From NCBI GenBank assembly GCA_964579505.1, contig CAZOGC010000012.1, forward strand, positions 1 to 64,000: 64,000 nt of DNA, given 5' to 3'. Position numbers and translations under genes: made by a program. Below are positions 1 through 7,627 of the stretch, in pieces. The DNA is from JAJYSO01 sp964579505. GTDB taxonomy: Bacteria > Bacteroidota > Bacteroidia > Flavobacteriales > Flavobacteriaceae. Within the stretch, counting starts at the first letter, position 1. Each line of letters opens with the position of its first letter. The notes under the pieces are model-generated. The model was not told where the DNA came from, made no database searches, and saw only the letters and a list, made by a program, of their open reading frames with translations.

Positions 1-211
1 GATAAATTTTCGATAGGCCAAAAGAAGTAAAACTTTCAAAAACAATCTCTTCAATACTAAAATCATTCAAGAATAAAGTATACAAAGGTTTTGCAGAGAT
101 TTCTGAAAAACGTTTTGGACGCTATTGGATTTAAATTGAGAATATGTTCTGTTTTTGATTAACAAATTAAGATACTTTGCTCTAGGGCTGGGTGTGTCGT
201 ATTTTTAGACC

Positions 212-607
212 TTAACCCAAGCCGCCGCCCATACTGATATACTGTTTTTCATTTATATATAACGATAAATTTTCATATCCCATAGAAGATGTGAAAAACT
301 CTATAACAATGGCGTCTTCAAATATAAAAAACACATCTCCTGTTTTAATATTTCTCTTAATCTTAAGAAGATTATTGTTTTTTAGCACACCTCCTACTTC
401 CTCAACCAAATTTAAAGGAAATTTTCTCCCAAACCGTTCATTATGATCAAGAGATATATAAATAAGCTCGCCGTTTCTTTTAAAACGCCAAAAACAAAAA
501 GTGCCAAGATTTACCGTATTATTAAAGTTAAACTGCCAGTACCCCGTTTCTGTACAAGTCAAATTAATTAGTTTCAACTTTCCGTTATATAATAGCTCTG
601 TTTCCAT
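212..607 (-). CDS. Immunity-like protein of toxin cassette 3
   Basis: This small soluble protein (131 residues from the ATG at 607) has no signal peptide or membrane segment. A longer reading from a TTG at 625 only adds residues that read through the end of the preceding toxin fragment, so the ATG is preferred. It starts 4 bases after the stop of an orphan toxin C-terminal fragment, the usual place for an immunity gene. The C-terminal segment FFTSSMGYENLSLY followed by a GGG tail resembles the 'GYE.W.L...GGG' endings of some small immunity-type proteins (DUF6188-like); this is a loose visual match. It is not related by eye to the two paralogous immunity proteins further upstream. The immunity role is inferred from position. 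Confidence 0.6.
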   Translation of the reverse strand: METELLYNGKLKLINLTCTETGYWQFNFNNTVNLGTFCFWRFKRNGELIYISLDHNERFGRKFPLNLVEEVGGVLKNNNLLKIKRNIKTGDVFFIFEDAIVIEFFTSSMGYENLSLYINEKQYISMGGGLG

Positions 608-611
608 ATAT

Positions 612-744
612 CTACTGAAATTCAAAATGTGTATTGTTTCTATATCCGGGTTTTGTATTAATAGAAGGATTATTCATAGGTTGTCCATAACCGTTATAAA
701 ACACCACATATCCTTTAGGGTAAAAACCAATCTTTTTTTTTCAT
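612..744 (-). pseudogene. Orphan toxin C-terminal cassette 3, frameshifted
   Basis: Reading from the ATG at 744, a run of nine A (733-741 on the plus strand) throws the frame off after MKKK and it stops at once. With eight A, as in the sister cassette at 1957-2169, the frame opens into a 43-residue peptide starting MKKKIGFYPKGYVVFYN, continuing with GQPMNNPSINTKPG and ending THFEFQ at 612. It therefore matches the tail of the long toxin at 2626 and the other two cassettes. It lacks any N-terminal delivery part. It is either a decayed fragment kept as a recombination donor or a slippage-switched gene; the sequence cannot decide. Confidence 0.65.
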
Positions 745-766
745 AATGCGCCACGGGTTCTAAAGA

Positions 767-1192
767 TTATATGTCAATTCCCCCAACTATTTTAATTTCG
801 GGTTCTTTTTTTGTTACTATTTCTACACCTATATTTTGAGTCTTAACCAAATAAAAGTTCAAATCCTTTGGATTATGGAGTGCAGCTAGCCCGAGCAAGG
901 TTTTATGTTTTATGTATTCAACATAGGCTGAACATTCGATCTCAAATAAAAAAGGCGATACAACCGACCGGATAGCATCTTCATCGTTCGGCATAAAATG
1001 ACCTTCTTCCATAAGTTGGTAGGCTTCGATTTCTTTAAATAAAATTTCAATTTGAATTTTATCACAGCGTACAAATAAATCTAAGTTTCGGGGTTTAGTG
1101 GTAAATTTTATCGAATAGAGTCCGTAATAGAAATACCTATCTTCGAATTTATTCGAATTTTCAACAAAATATTTAAACTCTTTAATATTCAT
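767..1192 (-). CDS. Immunity-like protein of toxin cassette 2
   Basis: This soluble protein (141 residues from the ATG at 1192) has no recognisable family. The ATG is chosen because the longer reading frame from 1219 only overlaps the end of the upstream toxin fragment, which stops 4 bases earlier at 1197. It is unrelated by eye to its neighbours at 212, 1514 and 2180. This fits the different C-terminal tail of its partner toxin fragment (ending VFRFEN rather than HFEFQ). Its function as the antidote of that toxin type is inferred from gene order only. Confidence 0.6.
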   Translation of the reverse strand: MNIKEFKYFVENSNKFEDRYFYYGLYSIKFTTKPRNLDLFVRCDKIQIEILFKEIEAYQLMEEGHFMPNDEDAIRSVVSPFLFEIECSAYVEYIKHKTLLGLAALHNPKDLNFYLVKTQNIGVEIVTKKEPEIKIVGGIDI

Positions 1193-1196
1193 TTTT

Positions 1197-1513
1197 TTAG
1201 TTTTCAAATCTAAAAACACTCACTTCCGTTCCATTATACCAATATTCAATGGTCAGGTCATAGTCTGGATTGCTAATGAATCCCGGATTTGTATTAATAG
1301 AAGGATTATTCATAGGCTGTCCATAATCGTTATAAAACCGTACATAGCCTTTTCATAAAATACTTTTCCAGAATAACCCGGTTTGGTAATTTTAATTATA
1401 CCTGCATTTGAATATTCGGGGTTAGGTATTTTAGGCCTAAAGATAATTCCTTTTCCGTTGTCAGCAATAGAAGCTACATAATTATCCCGGTTGTAAGATA
1501 TGGTTAGAAAGGA
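1197..1513 (-). pseudogene. Orphan toxin C-terminal cassette 2, frameshifted and startless
   Basis: Directly after the stop codon of the 1514-1948 gene, and in the same frame, a coding-like stretch begins. It reads ISYNRDNYVASIADNGKG and then IIFRPKIPNPEYSNAG. It aligns with the last 80 residues of the long toxin (NNYVPRIVNTGKG...). The frame breaks at a run of four A (1350-1353 on the plus strand), where the sister cassette has five. In the shifted frame it continues KGYVRFYNDYGQPMNNPSI and then a longer, different tail, TIEYWYNGTEVSVFRFEN, to the stop at 1197. No start codon was found near its beginning. It looks like a displaced toxin tip from a different toxin subtype. Confidence 0.65.
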
Positions 1514-1948
1514 TTAATACCATTCTAACACCTCCATTTCAATATCGTGAAAAATGAATTCAATTTTAGCGGTACTAACCTCAAAAATTAAGCTATATAA
1601 TTTAAATTTATATTCTTTTTGCATACTCAAAATTTTATCGGTCTTTTCCGATAAGCTATATTTTCTTATTTCAAAATCTTTTATCCCCCAATAAAACCCC
1701 TTAACGGGAGTAGGTATAGGCACCATAACATAAGCATCATCCATCTTAAATGAATCCATCTTTGGAATCGATTTATAATCTACAGAAACTACCCCTCTTA
1801 AAAGAATTCTAAGCTTTTTTACTGTGGAATGAGGCTTTATGATAATCTCAAAATCTCGGTGATAGTCTGTCAATCTAAAGTACCTAAAAAGCCCCTCAGT
1901 TATATGGATTTCCTCTAAATCTCGCTGTATTTTTTCAAAATGATTCAT
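1514..1948 (-). CDS. Immunity-like protein of toxin cassette 1 (paralogue of 2180-2608)
   Basis: This soluble protein of 144 residues is clearly paralogous to the protein at 2180-2608. Both share a start like M(N/E)HFE, a central VVS(V/I)DYKS, a DAY...P.P.P(L/V)K..YWGI block and a C-terminal FIFHD(I/L)E. It starts 8 bases after the stop of an orphan toxin tip whose tail (THFEFQ) is close to that of the long toxin (WHYDFQ), the partner of its paralogue. Similar antidotes therefore accompany similar toxin tails. The family was not recognised; the immunity role is inferred from this pairing. Confidence 0.65.
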   Translation of the reverse strand: MNHFEKIQRDLEEIHITEGLFRYFRLTDYHRDFEIIIKPHSTVKKLRILLRGVVSVDYKSIPKMDSFKMDDAYVMVPIPTPVKGFYWGIKDFEIRKYSLSEKTDKILSMQKEYKFKLYSLIFEVSTAKIEFIFHDIEMEVLEWY

Positions 1949-1956
1949 TGCCGTAA

Positions 1957-2169
1957 TTATTGAAATTCAAAATGTGTATTGTTATTGGATCCCGGGTTAG
2001 TATTAACAGAAGGGTTATTCATTGGTTGTCCATTATCATTATAGAAGCGGACATAACCTTTTTCATAATAAACTCCTCCCGAGTAACCCGGTTTAGTAAT
2101 CTTAATTAAACCTGCATCTGGATATTTGGGGTTAGGTGTTTTAGATCGAAAGTCAATCTTTTTTTTCAT
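1957..2169 (-). CDS. Orphan toxin C-terminal cassette 1
   Basis: This intact small frame encodes 70 residues starting MKKKIDFRSKTPNPKYPDAG. It then carries IKITKPGYSGG, YEKGYVRFYNDNGQPMNNPS and the tail SNNNTHFEFQ. It matches the last part of the long toxin at 2626 but has no signal peptide, linker or delivery domain. The start is ATG followed by a run of eight A, which keeps the frame. It lies between an upstream immunity-like gene (10 bases away) and its own downstream one (8 bases away). In other polymorphic toxin systems such orphan tips serve as donors that replace the tip of the full-length toxin. Whether it is expressed as a protein is unknown. Confidence 0.6.
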   Translation of the reverse strand: MKKKIDFRSKTPNPKYPDAGLIKITKPGYSGGVYYEKGYVRFYNDNGQPMNNPSVNTNPGSNNNTHFEFQ

Positions 2170-2179
2170 GATTTTATAT

Positions 2180-2608
2180 TTATTCTATCTGCACAATCTC
2201 TAAATCATGGAAAATAAAGCTAATTGTACAATGAACTACTTTTAAAGTAAGCTTGAAGAGTTTAAAATCGTAATCTCCTTGCAATTCAGCAATCTCTTTT
2301 GACTCATTTTCTAACAAATAAGTGGAGAGTGGAAAAGATCGAATCCCCCAATAAAGGCTTTTTAAGGGAAGAGGTTGAGGTTTATTTATATACGCATCGG
2401 AAATATTGAATTGCCCTCCTTTCAAATCTGACTTATAATCTATAGAAACTACATCTTTTAAGATTATCTTAATCGCTTTCCTATTATTTTCTGGCCAAAC
2501 GTGAACTACAACATCACGGTTATAGTCCAATTGCTCAAAATATTGGTAACCGGCATAATAAATTCTTGCTGCCTTAAGGTTTTGTTTCATTCGTTCAAAA
2601 TGTTCCAT
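2180..2608 (-). CDS. Immunity-like protein for the full-length toxin
   Basis: This soluble protein of 142 residues has no signal peptide. It begins 17 bases after the stop of the long lipoprotein toxin, so it is the expected antidote. It is paralogous to the 1514-1948 protein: shared VVSIDYKS, a DAY...P.P.PLK..YWGI block and FIFHDLE near the end. No named family was recognised. The arrangement toxin-antidote, then orphan tip-antidote, repeats three more times downstream. The immunity role is an inference from position and paralogy. Confidence 0.65.
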   Translation of the reverse strand: MEHFERMKQNLKAARIYYAGYQYFEQLDYNRDVVVHVWPENNRKAIKIILKDVVSIDYKSDLKGGQFNISDAYINKPQPLPLKSLYWGIRSFPLSTYLLENESKEIAELQGDYDFKLFKLTLKVVHCTISFIFHDLEIVQIE

Positions 2609-2625
2609 TACTTAAAGTATAAAGA

Positions 2626-4125
2626 TTATTGAAAATCGTAATGCCAATTACTTGAACTGAGGGTTTGTCCAGTTTCAGGGTTAAAAGGTTGCCCCGAAGA
2701 ATTGTGAAAAACTACGTAGCCTTTTGGATGAGGATAAGAAGTTTCTCCAGGGAAAGTTGGTTCCATTATTCTTATAGCATTGGCATCAGAACCTAATGGG
2801 GTTCCTTTCGGAACAAATTTAACACCTTTACCAGTATTAACAATCCTTGGGACATAATTATTAGGGATATCAATAGTTATTGAACTTCCTATTTGATTGT
2901 TAACTACTACTTCCCCTTGAAAAGCATCGTCCACCAAATCCCACATCGCTACTTCCCAGTCACTGGTGGTTAAGGTAGAACCCACGGTGGTTTCTGCCGG
3001 CAAAGTAGCTATGGCTTCGCCAAACCCGGTAATGACAAATGCCCACCATTCGGGAGAATGCACCGCATCACTCCACATACTGCTCAAACCACTCCAATAA
3101 TCACCGGCCGCCATCGCTATTTGCCCTTCAGAGGGTATGCCATTGAGGTAAAACAGGTTTGCGGCTTGCGTATAAAAATCAATTTTATTTTTAAAAGCCT
3201 GCAGCCCATCGGCTCGGATAATGTACTCAATTCCTAGGTCTGAGTTTCGCATAGCGGCGTAAAACACGAGATTACCAGCTTTATCATAATGAGGAGTCAG
3301 ATAATAATCTCCCACTTTAATGGAGTTTCCTGCTATTTCAAACTGAGCAAGATCCAATATATTATCACTCTTATATTTTGCAATCAGGTAAAACTCTATA
3401 GGGTCCTTGGTGGCTCCATTTGAGAGATTGTTAATTATATTAAGGCTTTCTGTGTACTCCAATGTTGGCATATCACTTGGGCTTCCGCCCCCACCTCCAC
3501 CAATTGGATTAGGTGGCAAGTCGCCATAATCACCACCTGTAGGTAACCCTCCTGTATTTCCACCCCCGCCGCCTGCTTGGGTGCATTCGTACTCGGTATA
3601 ATCGTAATGGCAATCATAGGTGGTGCCTCCATCAAAAGATACGCAAGTGTACCAGTCTGTAGCTGTACAGTTAATAAGTTCAGAAGGTTCTTTTAGCTTA
3701 TTCGATGTTCGTTTTCTGGCTTTGGTTTCATGCTGACTTATCACCTTTCTAATTCCATTGCTATCGTATTTAAATCCTCGTAAAAAATTTCCTTGCCAGT
3801 CAGATACCGTTACTATTCCCGAAAACTTTTTGTGTTTAGCGGTGTTTCTAAAGTAAGAATCATCAGGTAGATAAGTTATTACTTCTGCATGTATTTTATG
3901 AAGAGAATCTCTATAAAATAGCATCCAACTCAAATCACTTATGGGCAAATGAACTCGCCTGTTATCTCGGTACATATACAATTCTTTCGAAAATTTTAAT
4001 GGAACTATTACTGCTTTGCCAATAGACAATTGCTTTATAAAAGCTTTTGGCCATCTGTTTTTCTTTGATAAAAACCGGCGACTGAATTCACGATTATCGT
4101 TGCTGGTAGCTTTTTTTAACAGCAC
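2626..4125 (-). CDS. Polymorphic toxin-like lipoprotein body (signal peptide frameshifted off)
   Basis: This frame gives 499 residues from a GTG at 4125, but the true gene very probably starts at the ATG at 4274. The upstream frame encodes a lipoprotein signal peptide, and one missing A in the run at 4200-4204 separates the two. Restoring it gives a continuous protein with SSDSSLTITEAKQFF after the lipobox, a layout seen in Bacteroidota lipoprotein toxins. Visible parts are a basic N-terminal region, four Cys at residues 153, 161, 172 and 181, a glycine-rich linker around 185-215, a middle region (about 220-415) and a C-terminal tip from about 420. The tip holds GKGVKFVPKG, PKGYVVFHNSSGQPFNPETG and WHYDFQ, and this tip is what the three downstream cassettes copy. 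The toxic activity is not identifiable; similar 'GYV.(F/Y)YN..GQP' tips occur in Gram-positive and Rhs-type polymorphic toxins. Confidence 0.65.
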   Translation of the reverse strand: MLLKKATSNDNREFSRRFLSKKNRWPKAFIKQLSIGKAVIVPLKFSKELYMYRDNRRVHLPISDLSWMLFYRDSLHKIHAEVITYLPDDSYFRNTAKHKKFSGIVTVSDWQGNFLRGFKYDSNGIRKVISQHETKARKRTSNKLKEPSELINCTATDWYTCVSFDGGTTYDCHYDYTEYECTQAGGGGGNTGGLPTGGDYGDLPPNPIGGGGGGSPSDMPTLEYTESLNIINNLSNGATKDPIEFYLIAKYKSDNILDLAQFEIAGNSIKVGDYYLTPHYDKAGNLVFYAAMRNSDLGIEYIIRADGLQAFKNKIDFYTQAANLFYLNGIPSEGQIAMAAGDYWSGLSSMWSDAVHSPEWWAFVITGFGEAIATLPAETTVGSTLTTSDWEVAMWDLVDDAFQGEVVVNNQIGSSITIDIPNNYVPRIVNTGKGVKFVPKGTPLGSDANAIRIMEPTFPGETSYPHPKGYVVFHNSSGQPFNPETGQTLSSSNWHYDFQ

Positions 4126-4160
4126 ACTTTTTCTAAAAAATTGTTTTGCTTCCGTGATGG

Positions 4161-4274
4161 TTAAAGAAGAATCAGAAGATGGAATCTTTCTTGTAACACT
4201 TTTTCATTTTCACAAGAAGTAAAGACAAAGAGCAAAGCAAATAGACCCAAAAGACCTGGCAGGATTTTTTTCAT
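4161..4274 (-). pseudogene. Detached lipoprotein signal peptide of the toxin gene
   Basis: From the ATG at 4274 this frame starts MKKILPGLLGLFALLFVFTS with the lipobox Cys immediately after (residue 21), then ENEKV and an unrelated tail to a stop at 4161. The signal peptide is a typical lipoprotein leader, and the -2 frame directly downstream is the toxin body. One extra A in the five-base A run (4200-4204 on the plus strand) would join them. This is either a real inactivating deletion, a slippage switch or a sequencing error. Confidence 0.6.
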
Positions 4275-4590
4275 ACTATGAAATTTTATTGATTGATAAG
4301 CCAATTTTACGACAAAAAAATGAAAAACACAACGTAAAATTAGATTTATTTTAACATATATTTCTGTTTTTAAATTTTCAAGTATGGATTTATAGCGGTT
4401 AAAAGGCGAGGCGATAGCTATTAATACACTTATAATCAATAAAATATTTAAGAATAAAATAAGAAAAAATATGTACAACATGATATTTTCTTAATTTATA
4501 GAATCATACGTATATTTTCCGGTATTAGTATAGCGGTCTTAACTTTATATGCGAGCTAAGTTAGCAACTCCATTCTCTATCTATATAAAT

Positions 4591-4821
4591 TTACAAATCA
4601 AAAACAGAACTGCGTTTTGTATAAATTAAGTCTTTAAACCGAAGAGCAAAAGCCAAGGTAAGATAAAAGGCAAAACCAACCCCCAATGTAGCAAAAGAAA
4701 GGTAAATAAAAAAAAGCCGAATACTCTTGGCGCGCATACCCAACCTATCAGCTATACGAGAACTCACATAAAATCCATGGCGCTCAAAAAAGTATCGTAT
4801 TTTGTATATGATGCGTAACAT
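4591..4821 (-). CDS. PspC-like small membrane protein
   Basis: This protein of 76 residues has a soluble start and one or two hydrophobic segments from about residue 36 to 62 (RLFFIYLSFATLGVGFAFYL). The pattern 'RIADRLGM...SIRLFFIYLSF' is the PspC-domain pattern (G-[IV]-x-[AE]-L-G-...-[VI]-R-[LI]). PspC proteins sense or respond to inner-membrane stress, but these short Bacteroidota versions are uncharacterised. It lies 19 bases downstream of the DUF2851 gene on the same strand, so they are probably co-transcribed. The start at ATG 4821 is the only good one. Confidence 0.7.
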   Translation of the reverse strand: MLRIIYKIRYFFERHGFYVSSRIADRLGMRAKSIRLFFIYLSFATLGVGFAFYLTLAFALRFKDLIYTKRSSVFDL

Positions 4822-4840
4822 TACACAAATGTAGAAAGGC

Positions 4841-6121
4841 TTATTTTTTCTGCAAAATTTTTAACCCCAAATTGCAATTCAAACAGCGGTTTTTATCACA
4901 ATATTCTTTTTTTAGCCGCAATGCTGCCTGAGCCGTTAGTGCATTTGTAATGGTTTTAGGCCGAAGTTGGTTATACCCTTCTGTAATGCTATTTTTTTCA
5001 GCCGGTAATGCGTGCATCATAGCAAGTAGTTGCTCATTAATTTCTTTTCCTTGTGCTTTTGCATAACAAAATTTTAGTGGAATAAGTGTATTGATAAGCA
5101 ACAGGTTTATAAAAGCCGAAGATATGTTTTTCTTTCTCTTTTTACTGACTTTTTCAAAACTGTAATGCGTATTCCAAAAAGTAGTTATTTGAACGTTAAA
5201 CAAAGTCTTTATTTTATCAAGATTATTCTCAACAATAACCTTACTAAACAAGTTTTTTTCTTTAATGAATAACGCCGCCAATTGCGCCAATCGTATCGTA
5301 GGAAAATTGGACGGTCGTAACCGAAAATAATGTACCGAAAGTGTGTTCTTTCTCGTTAATTTATACTTGCGTTTCAAATAAGCATAAGTTGTCTGAAGTT
5401 TCCGGTAATACGGTTCTTCTATCGGTTTTTCTAAGAGCCCTACCTGTCCAAAAAATAAAGCCTCTGCCTCTTCTTTAGTTTCCATTTTTCGAACTACCGA
5501 AAGCGGAATAGACAGTGCCATTTGCATAAATGCTTCCCCATTGACGTTTAGTCCAAAATTTCTGGCCAACATACAAAACAACGTGGCCTCCCAATCTTGT
5601 GTTGTCTGGTTTAAAACAGCCTGTATTCTGGTCGATTTTTCTTCTAACCGTTCTATAAAAAGGCGTTCTAACCAACTCGAAATTGCGAAATCTGAAAAAT
5701 GAGGGAAATCCGGGGCGCAATTAATCCATCTAACGTCCTTTTTCTCGAGTAGCCGGTCATAATTTTTTAGTGCATTTTGCGCTACTTTATCGCAGAGTGT
5801 CAACGTGGGAATTGGCTCATTATTCTTGCGAAAAACAGCCACATCATCTTCCCAAACCACGTGTAAAATCACATTATCGTACCGCGCATCTGTTTCGTGA
5901 TGATGCGCATACCAATCACTCGATCTTAGGTGAATTTCTACATTTCCTGCCCAAAGCTGTGTTCCTATCCTTAGTTTAGCATTAAAAAAATCGGGGCCTG
6001 CTTTGTCTTGATTATGTGTGCCGGTATGAAGCAACTCTACGGGTTCTCCTTGTACTGTTTGAACGTGCAGAAAATCAAATTTTTTAAATTTCCAGAGATA
6101 GTGTAGAAAATCTTCTTTCAT
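4841..6121 (-). CDS. DUF2851 family protein
   Basis: This soluble protein of 426 residues is typical of the DUF2851 family found widely in Bacteroidota. Recognisable points are the N-terminal EDFLHYLWKFKKFD, the block GTHNQDKAGPDFFNAKLRIG followed by WAGNVEIHL and SDWYAHHH, and a C-terminal Cys cluster at residues 408, 413 and 416 (C-x4-C-x2-C) that may bind metal. The acidic/His residues in the N-terminal third look nuclease-like, but no activity has been assigned as far as I know. It is followed closely by the PspC-like gene. A short inverted repeat sits just upstream of its start (6125-6146). Confidence 0.8.
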   Translation of the reverse strand: MKEDFLHYLWKFKKFDFLHVQTVQGEPVELLHTGTHNQDKAGPDFFNAKLRIGTQLWAGNVEIHLRSSDWYAHHHETDARYDNVILHVVWEDDVAVFRKNNEPIPTLTLCDKVAQNALKNYDRLLEKKDVRWINCAPDFPHFSDFAISSWLERLFIERLEEKSTRIQAVLNQTTQDWEATLFCMLARNFGLNVNGEAFMQMALSIPLSVVRKMETKEEAEALFFGQVGLLEKPIEEPYYRKLQTTYAYLKRKYKLTRKNTLSVHYFRLRPSNFPTIRLAQLAALFIKEKNLFSKVIVENNLDKIKTLFNVQITTFWNTHYSFEKVSKKRKKNISSAFINLLLINTLIPLKFCYAKAQGKEINEQLLAMMHALPAEKNSITEGYNQLRPKTITNALTAQAALRLKKEYCDKNRCLNCNLGLKILQKK

Positions 6122-6189
6122 ACTCAGCAGATTGATTAATCTACTGAAAGATACACAATTAATCTGAAATTACATTATTCACGTAAGCT

Positions 6190-7185
6190 TCACGACTGTT
6201 TATCCTTGTCTAGAAAGCCTTGCGCACGCATCCAATCATCATTAAAAATTTTATTGACGTACCGACTACCGTGATCGTGAAACAACACTACCACCACGTC
6301 GTCTTTGGTAAAATGATCTTTTAATTGCAATAAACCTTTTGCTGCCGCTCCCGCCGAGTTTCCGAGAAACATACCTTCTTCTAGCGCTAGTTTTCGGGTG
6401 TAAACGGCGGCATCTTTATCGGTTACCTTCGTAAACCCATCAATGATATCAAAGTCTACATTTTTAGGAAGAATATCTTCCCCTATTCCTTCAGTGAGGT
6501 AGGGGTAAATTTCGTCAGGATCAAAAATACCGGTCTCGTGATATTTTTTATACACAGACCCATAAGTATCTATTCCCCAAATTTTTATATCCGGATTTTG
6601 TTCTTTTAGATAGCGTCCTATTCCAGAAATGGTTCCACCAGTACCCACTCCGGATACAAAATGGGTTATTTTTCCATCGGTTTGTTCCCAAATTTCAGGA
6701 CCTGTAGATTCATAATGCGCCTGACTATTGGCCGGATTGTCATACTGATTGACGTACCACGAATTGGGTATTTCTTCTGCCAAACGCCGAGAGGTTGAAT
6801 AATACGAACGTGGATCGTCCGGTTCTACATCGGTGGGGCACACAATAACTTCACTACCAACGGCTCTGAGAATATCTACCTTTTCTTTGCTCTGTTTATC
6901 AGAAATTACGCAGATCATTTTATAGCCTTTTACAATAGCGCCCAGGGCCAGTCCCATTCCCGTATTTCCTGAAGTACCTTCTATAATAGTGCCCCCGGGT
7001 GTCAATTTTCCTTCTCTTTCGGCCACCTCAATCATCTTAACAGCCATTCGGTCTTTTACCGAATTACCCGGATTAAAAGTCTCGTATTTTGCCAATACTA
7101 ACGCATCTATATCTTTGGTGATTTTATTCATTTTTACCATAGGCGTTTGACCAATGGTTCCTAAAATATTTTCTGCGTATTCCAT
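6190..7185 (-). CDS. PLP-dependent cysteine synthase / cystathionine beta-synthase-like enzyme
   Basis: This fold-type II PLP enzyme has 331 residues. The cofactor lysine is K44 in NPGNSVKDRMA, the substrate loop is EGTSGNTGMGLA and the phosphate-binding loop is SGVGTGGTISG. It would make cysteine from an activated serine and sulfide, or condense serine with homocysteine. It has no CBS regulatory domain. The C-terminal HDHGSRYVNKIFNDDW is shared with cystathionine beta-synthase-type members rather than E. coli CysK, so the exact substrate is open. It stands alone, without cysE nearby. It is 37 bases downstream of the YkvA-like gene on the same strand. Confidence 0.85.
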   Translation of the reverse strand: MEYAENILGTIGQTPMVKMNKITKDIDALVLAKYETFNPGNSVKDRMAVKMIEVAEREGKLTPGGTIIEGTSGNTGMGLALGAIVKGYKMICVISDKQSKEKVDILRAVGSEVIVCPTDVEPDDPRSYYSTSRRLAEEIPNSWYVNQYDNPANSQAHYESTGPEIWEQTDGKITHFVSGVGTGGTISGIGRYLKEQNPDIKIWGIDTYGSVYKKYHETGIFDPDEIYPYLTEGIGEDILPKNVDFDIIDGFTKVTDKDAAVYTRKLALEEGMFLGNSAGAAAKGLLQLKDHFTKDDVVVVLFHDHGSRYVNKIFNDDWMRAQGFLDKDKQS

Positions 7186-7222
7186 ATTATTTTATCAATT
7201 TAATTTTCAACTGTCTTTTGTA

Positions 7223-7606
7223 TTATTCTTCAGCTTTCCACTTTACATAGTGATGCAAATCGGTTTGAATAAGATTCAACCCAAAAGTCAACACACTTAC
7301 ATCGTCTAAATAACCCAATCCCGGAATAAAATCCGGTACCAAATCAAATGGATTCAGCACATAAAGCAACACAAAAACAATCGCACTAATCGTAAACCAA
7401 GGCACATTTTTGTAGTGCCCTCTTCTATAGTCATTCAGCATGCCAAACATAAGCTTACTCAACTCAGCATACTTTTTTAAAATACCCGAGTTAACAATCT
7501 TATCTTCTATCTTTTCTTTCTTATTAAACACCTTGCGCACCTCTTTCTCATCAACGGTCTGAGCACCTTTTTGCACAAAATCTTTATTTAATTTTTGCTT
7601 TTTCAT
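7223..7606 (-). CDS. YkvA/DUF1232 family membrane protein
   Basis: This protein of 127 residues has a charged N-terminal half and a hydrophobic segment near residues 73-92. It then carries the DUF1232 signature FDLVPDFIPGLGYLDDVSVL, which marks the YkvA family. Its function is unknown. It is 21 bases downstream of the pseudouridine synthase gene and 37 bases upstream of the cysteine synthase-like gene, so it probably belongs to the same transcript. The ATG at 7606 is the natural start (MKKQKLNKDF). Confidence 0.8.
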   Translation of the reverse strand: MKKQKLNKDFVQKGAQTVDEKEVRKVFNKKEKIEDKIVNSGILKKYAELSKLMFGMLNDYRRGHYKNVPWFTISAIVFVLLYVLNPFDLVPDFIPGLGYLDDVSVLTFGLNLIQTDLHHYVKWKAEE

Positions 7607-7627
7607 ACGACAAAGGTAAACACTCTT

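Noticed and set aside
6..134. Plus-strand open stretch of 42 codons ending in KRFGRYWI and a stop at 132-134
   Set aside because: It has no start codon and a stop codon (3-5) directly before it. It may be the remnant of a transposase or another gene, but nothing identifies it.
4161..4481. Open frame running from 4481 through the toxin signal peptide
   Set aside because: Its first 69 codons have no signal-like start and cover the AT-rich gap of 4275-4590. The true start is the ATG at 4274 with a clear lipoprotein signal.
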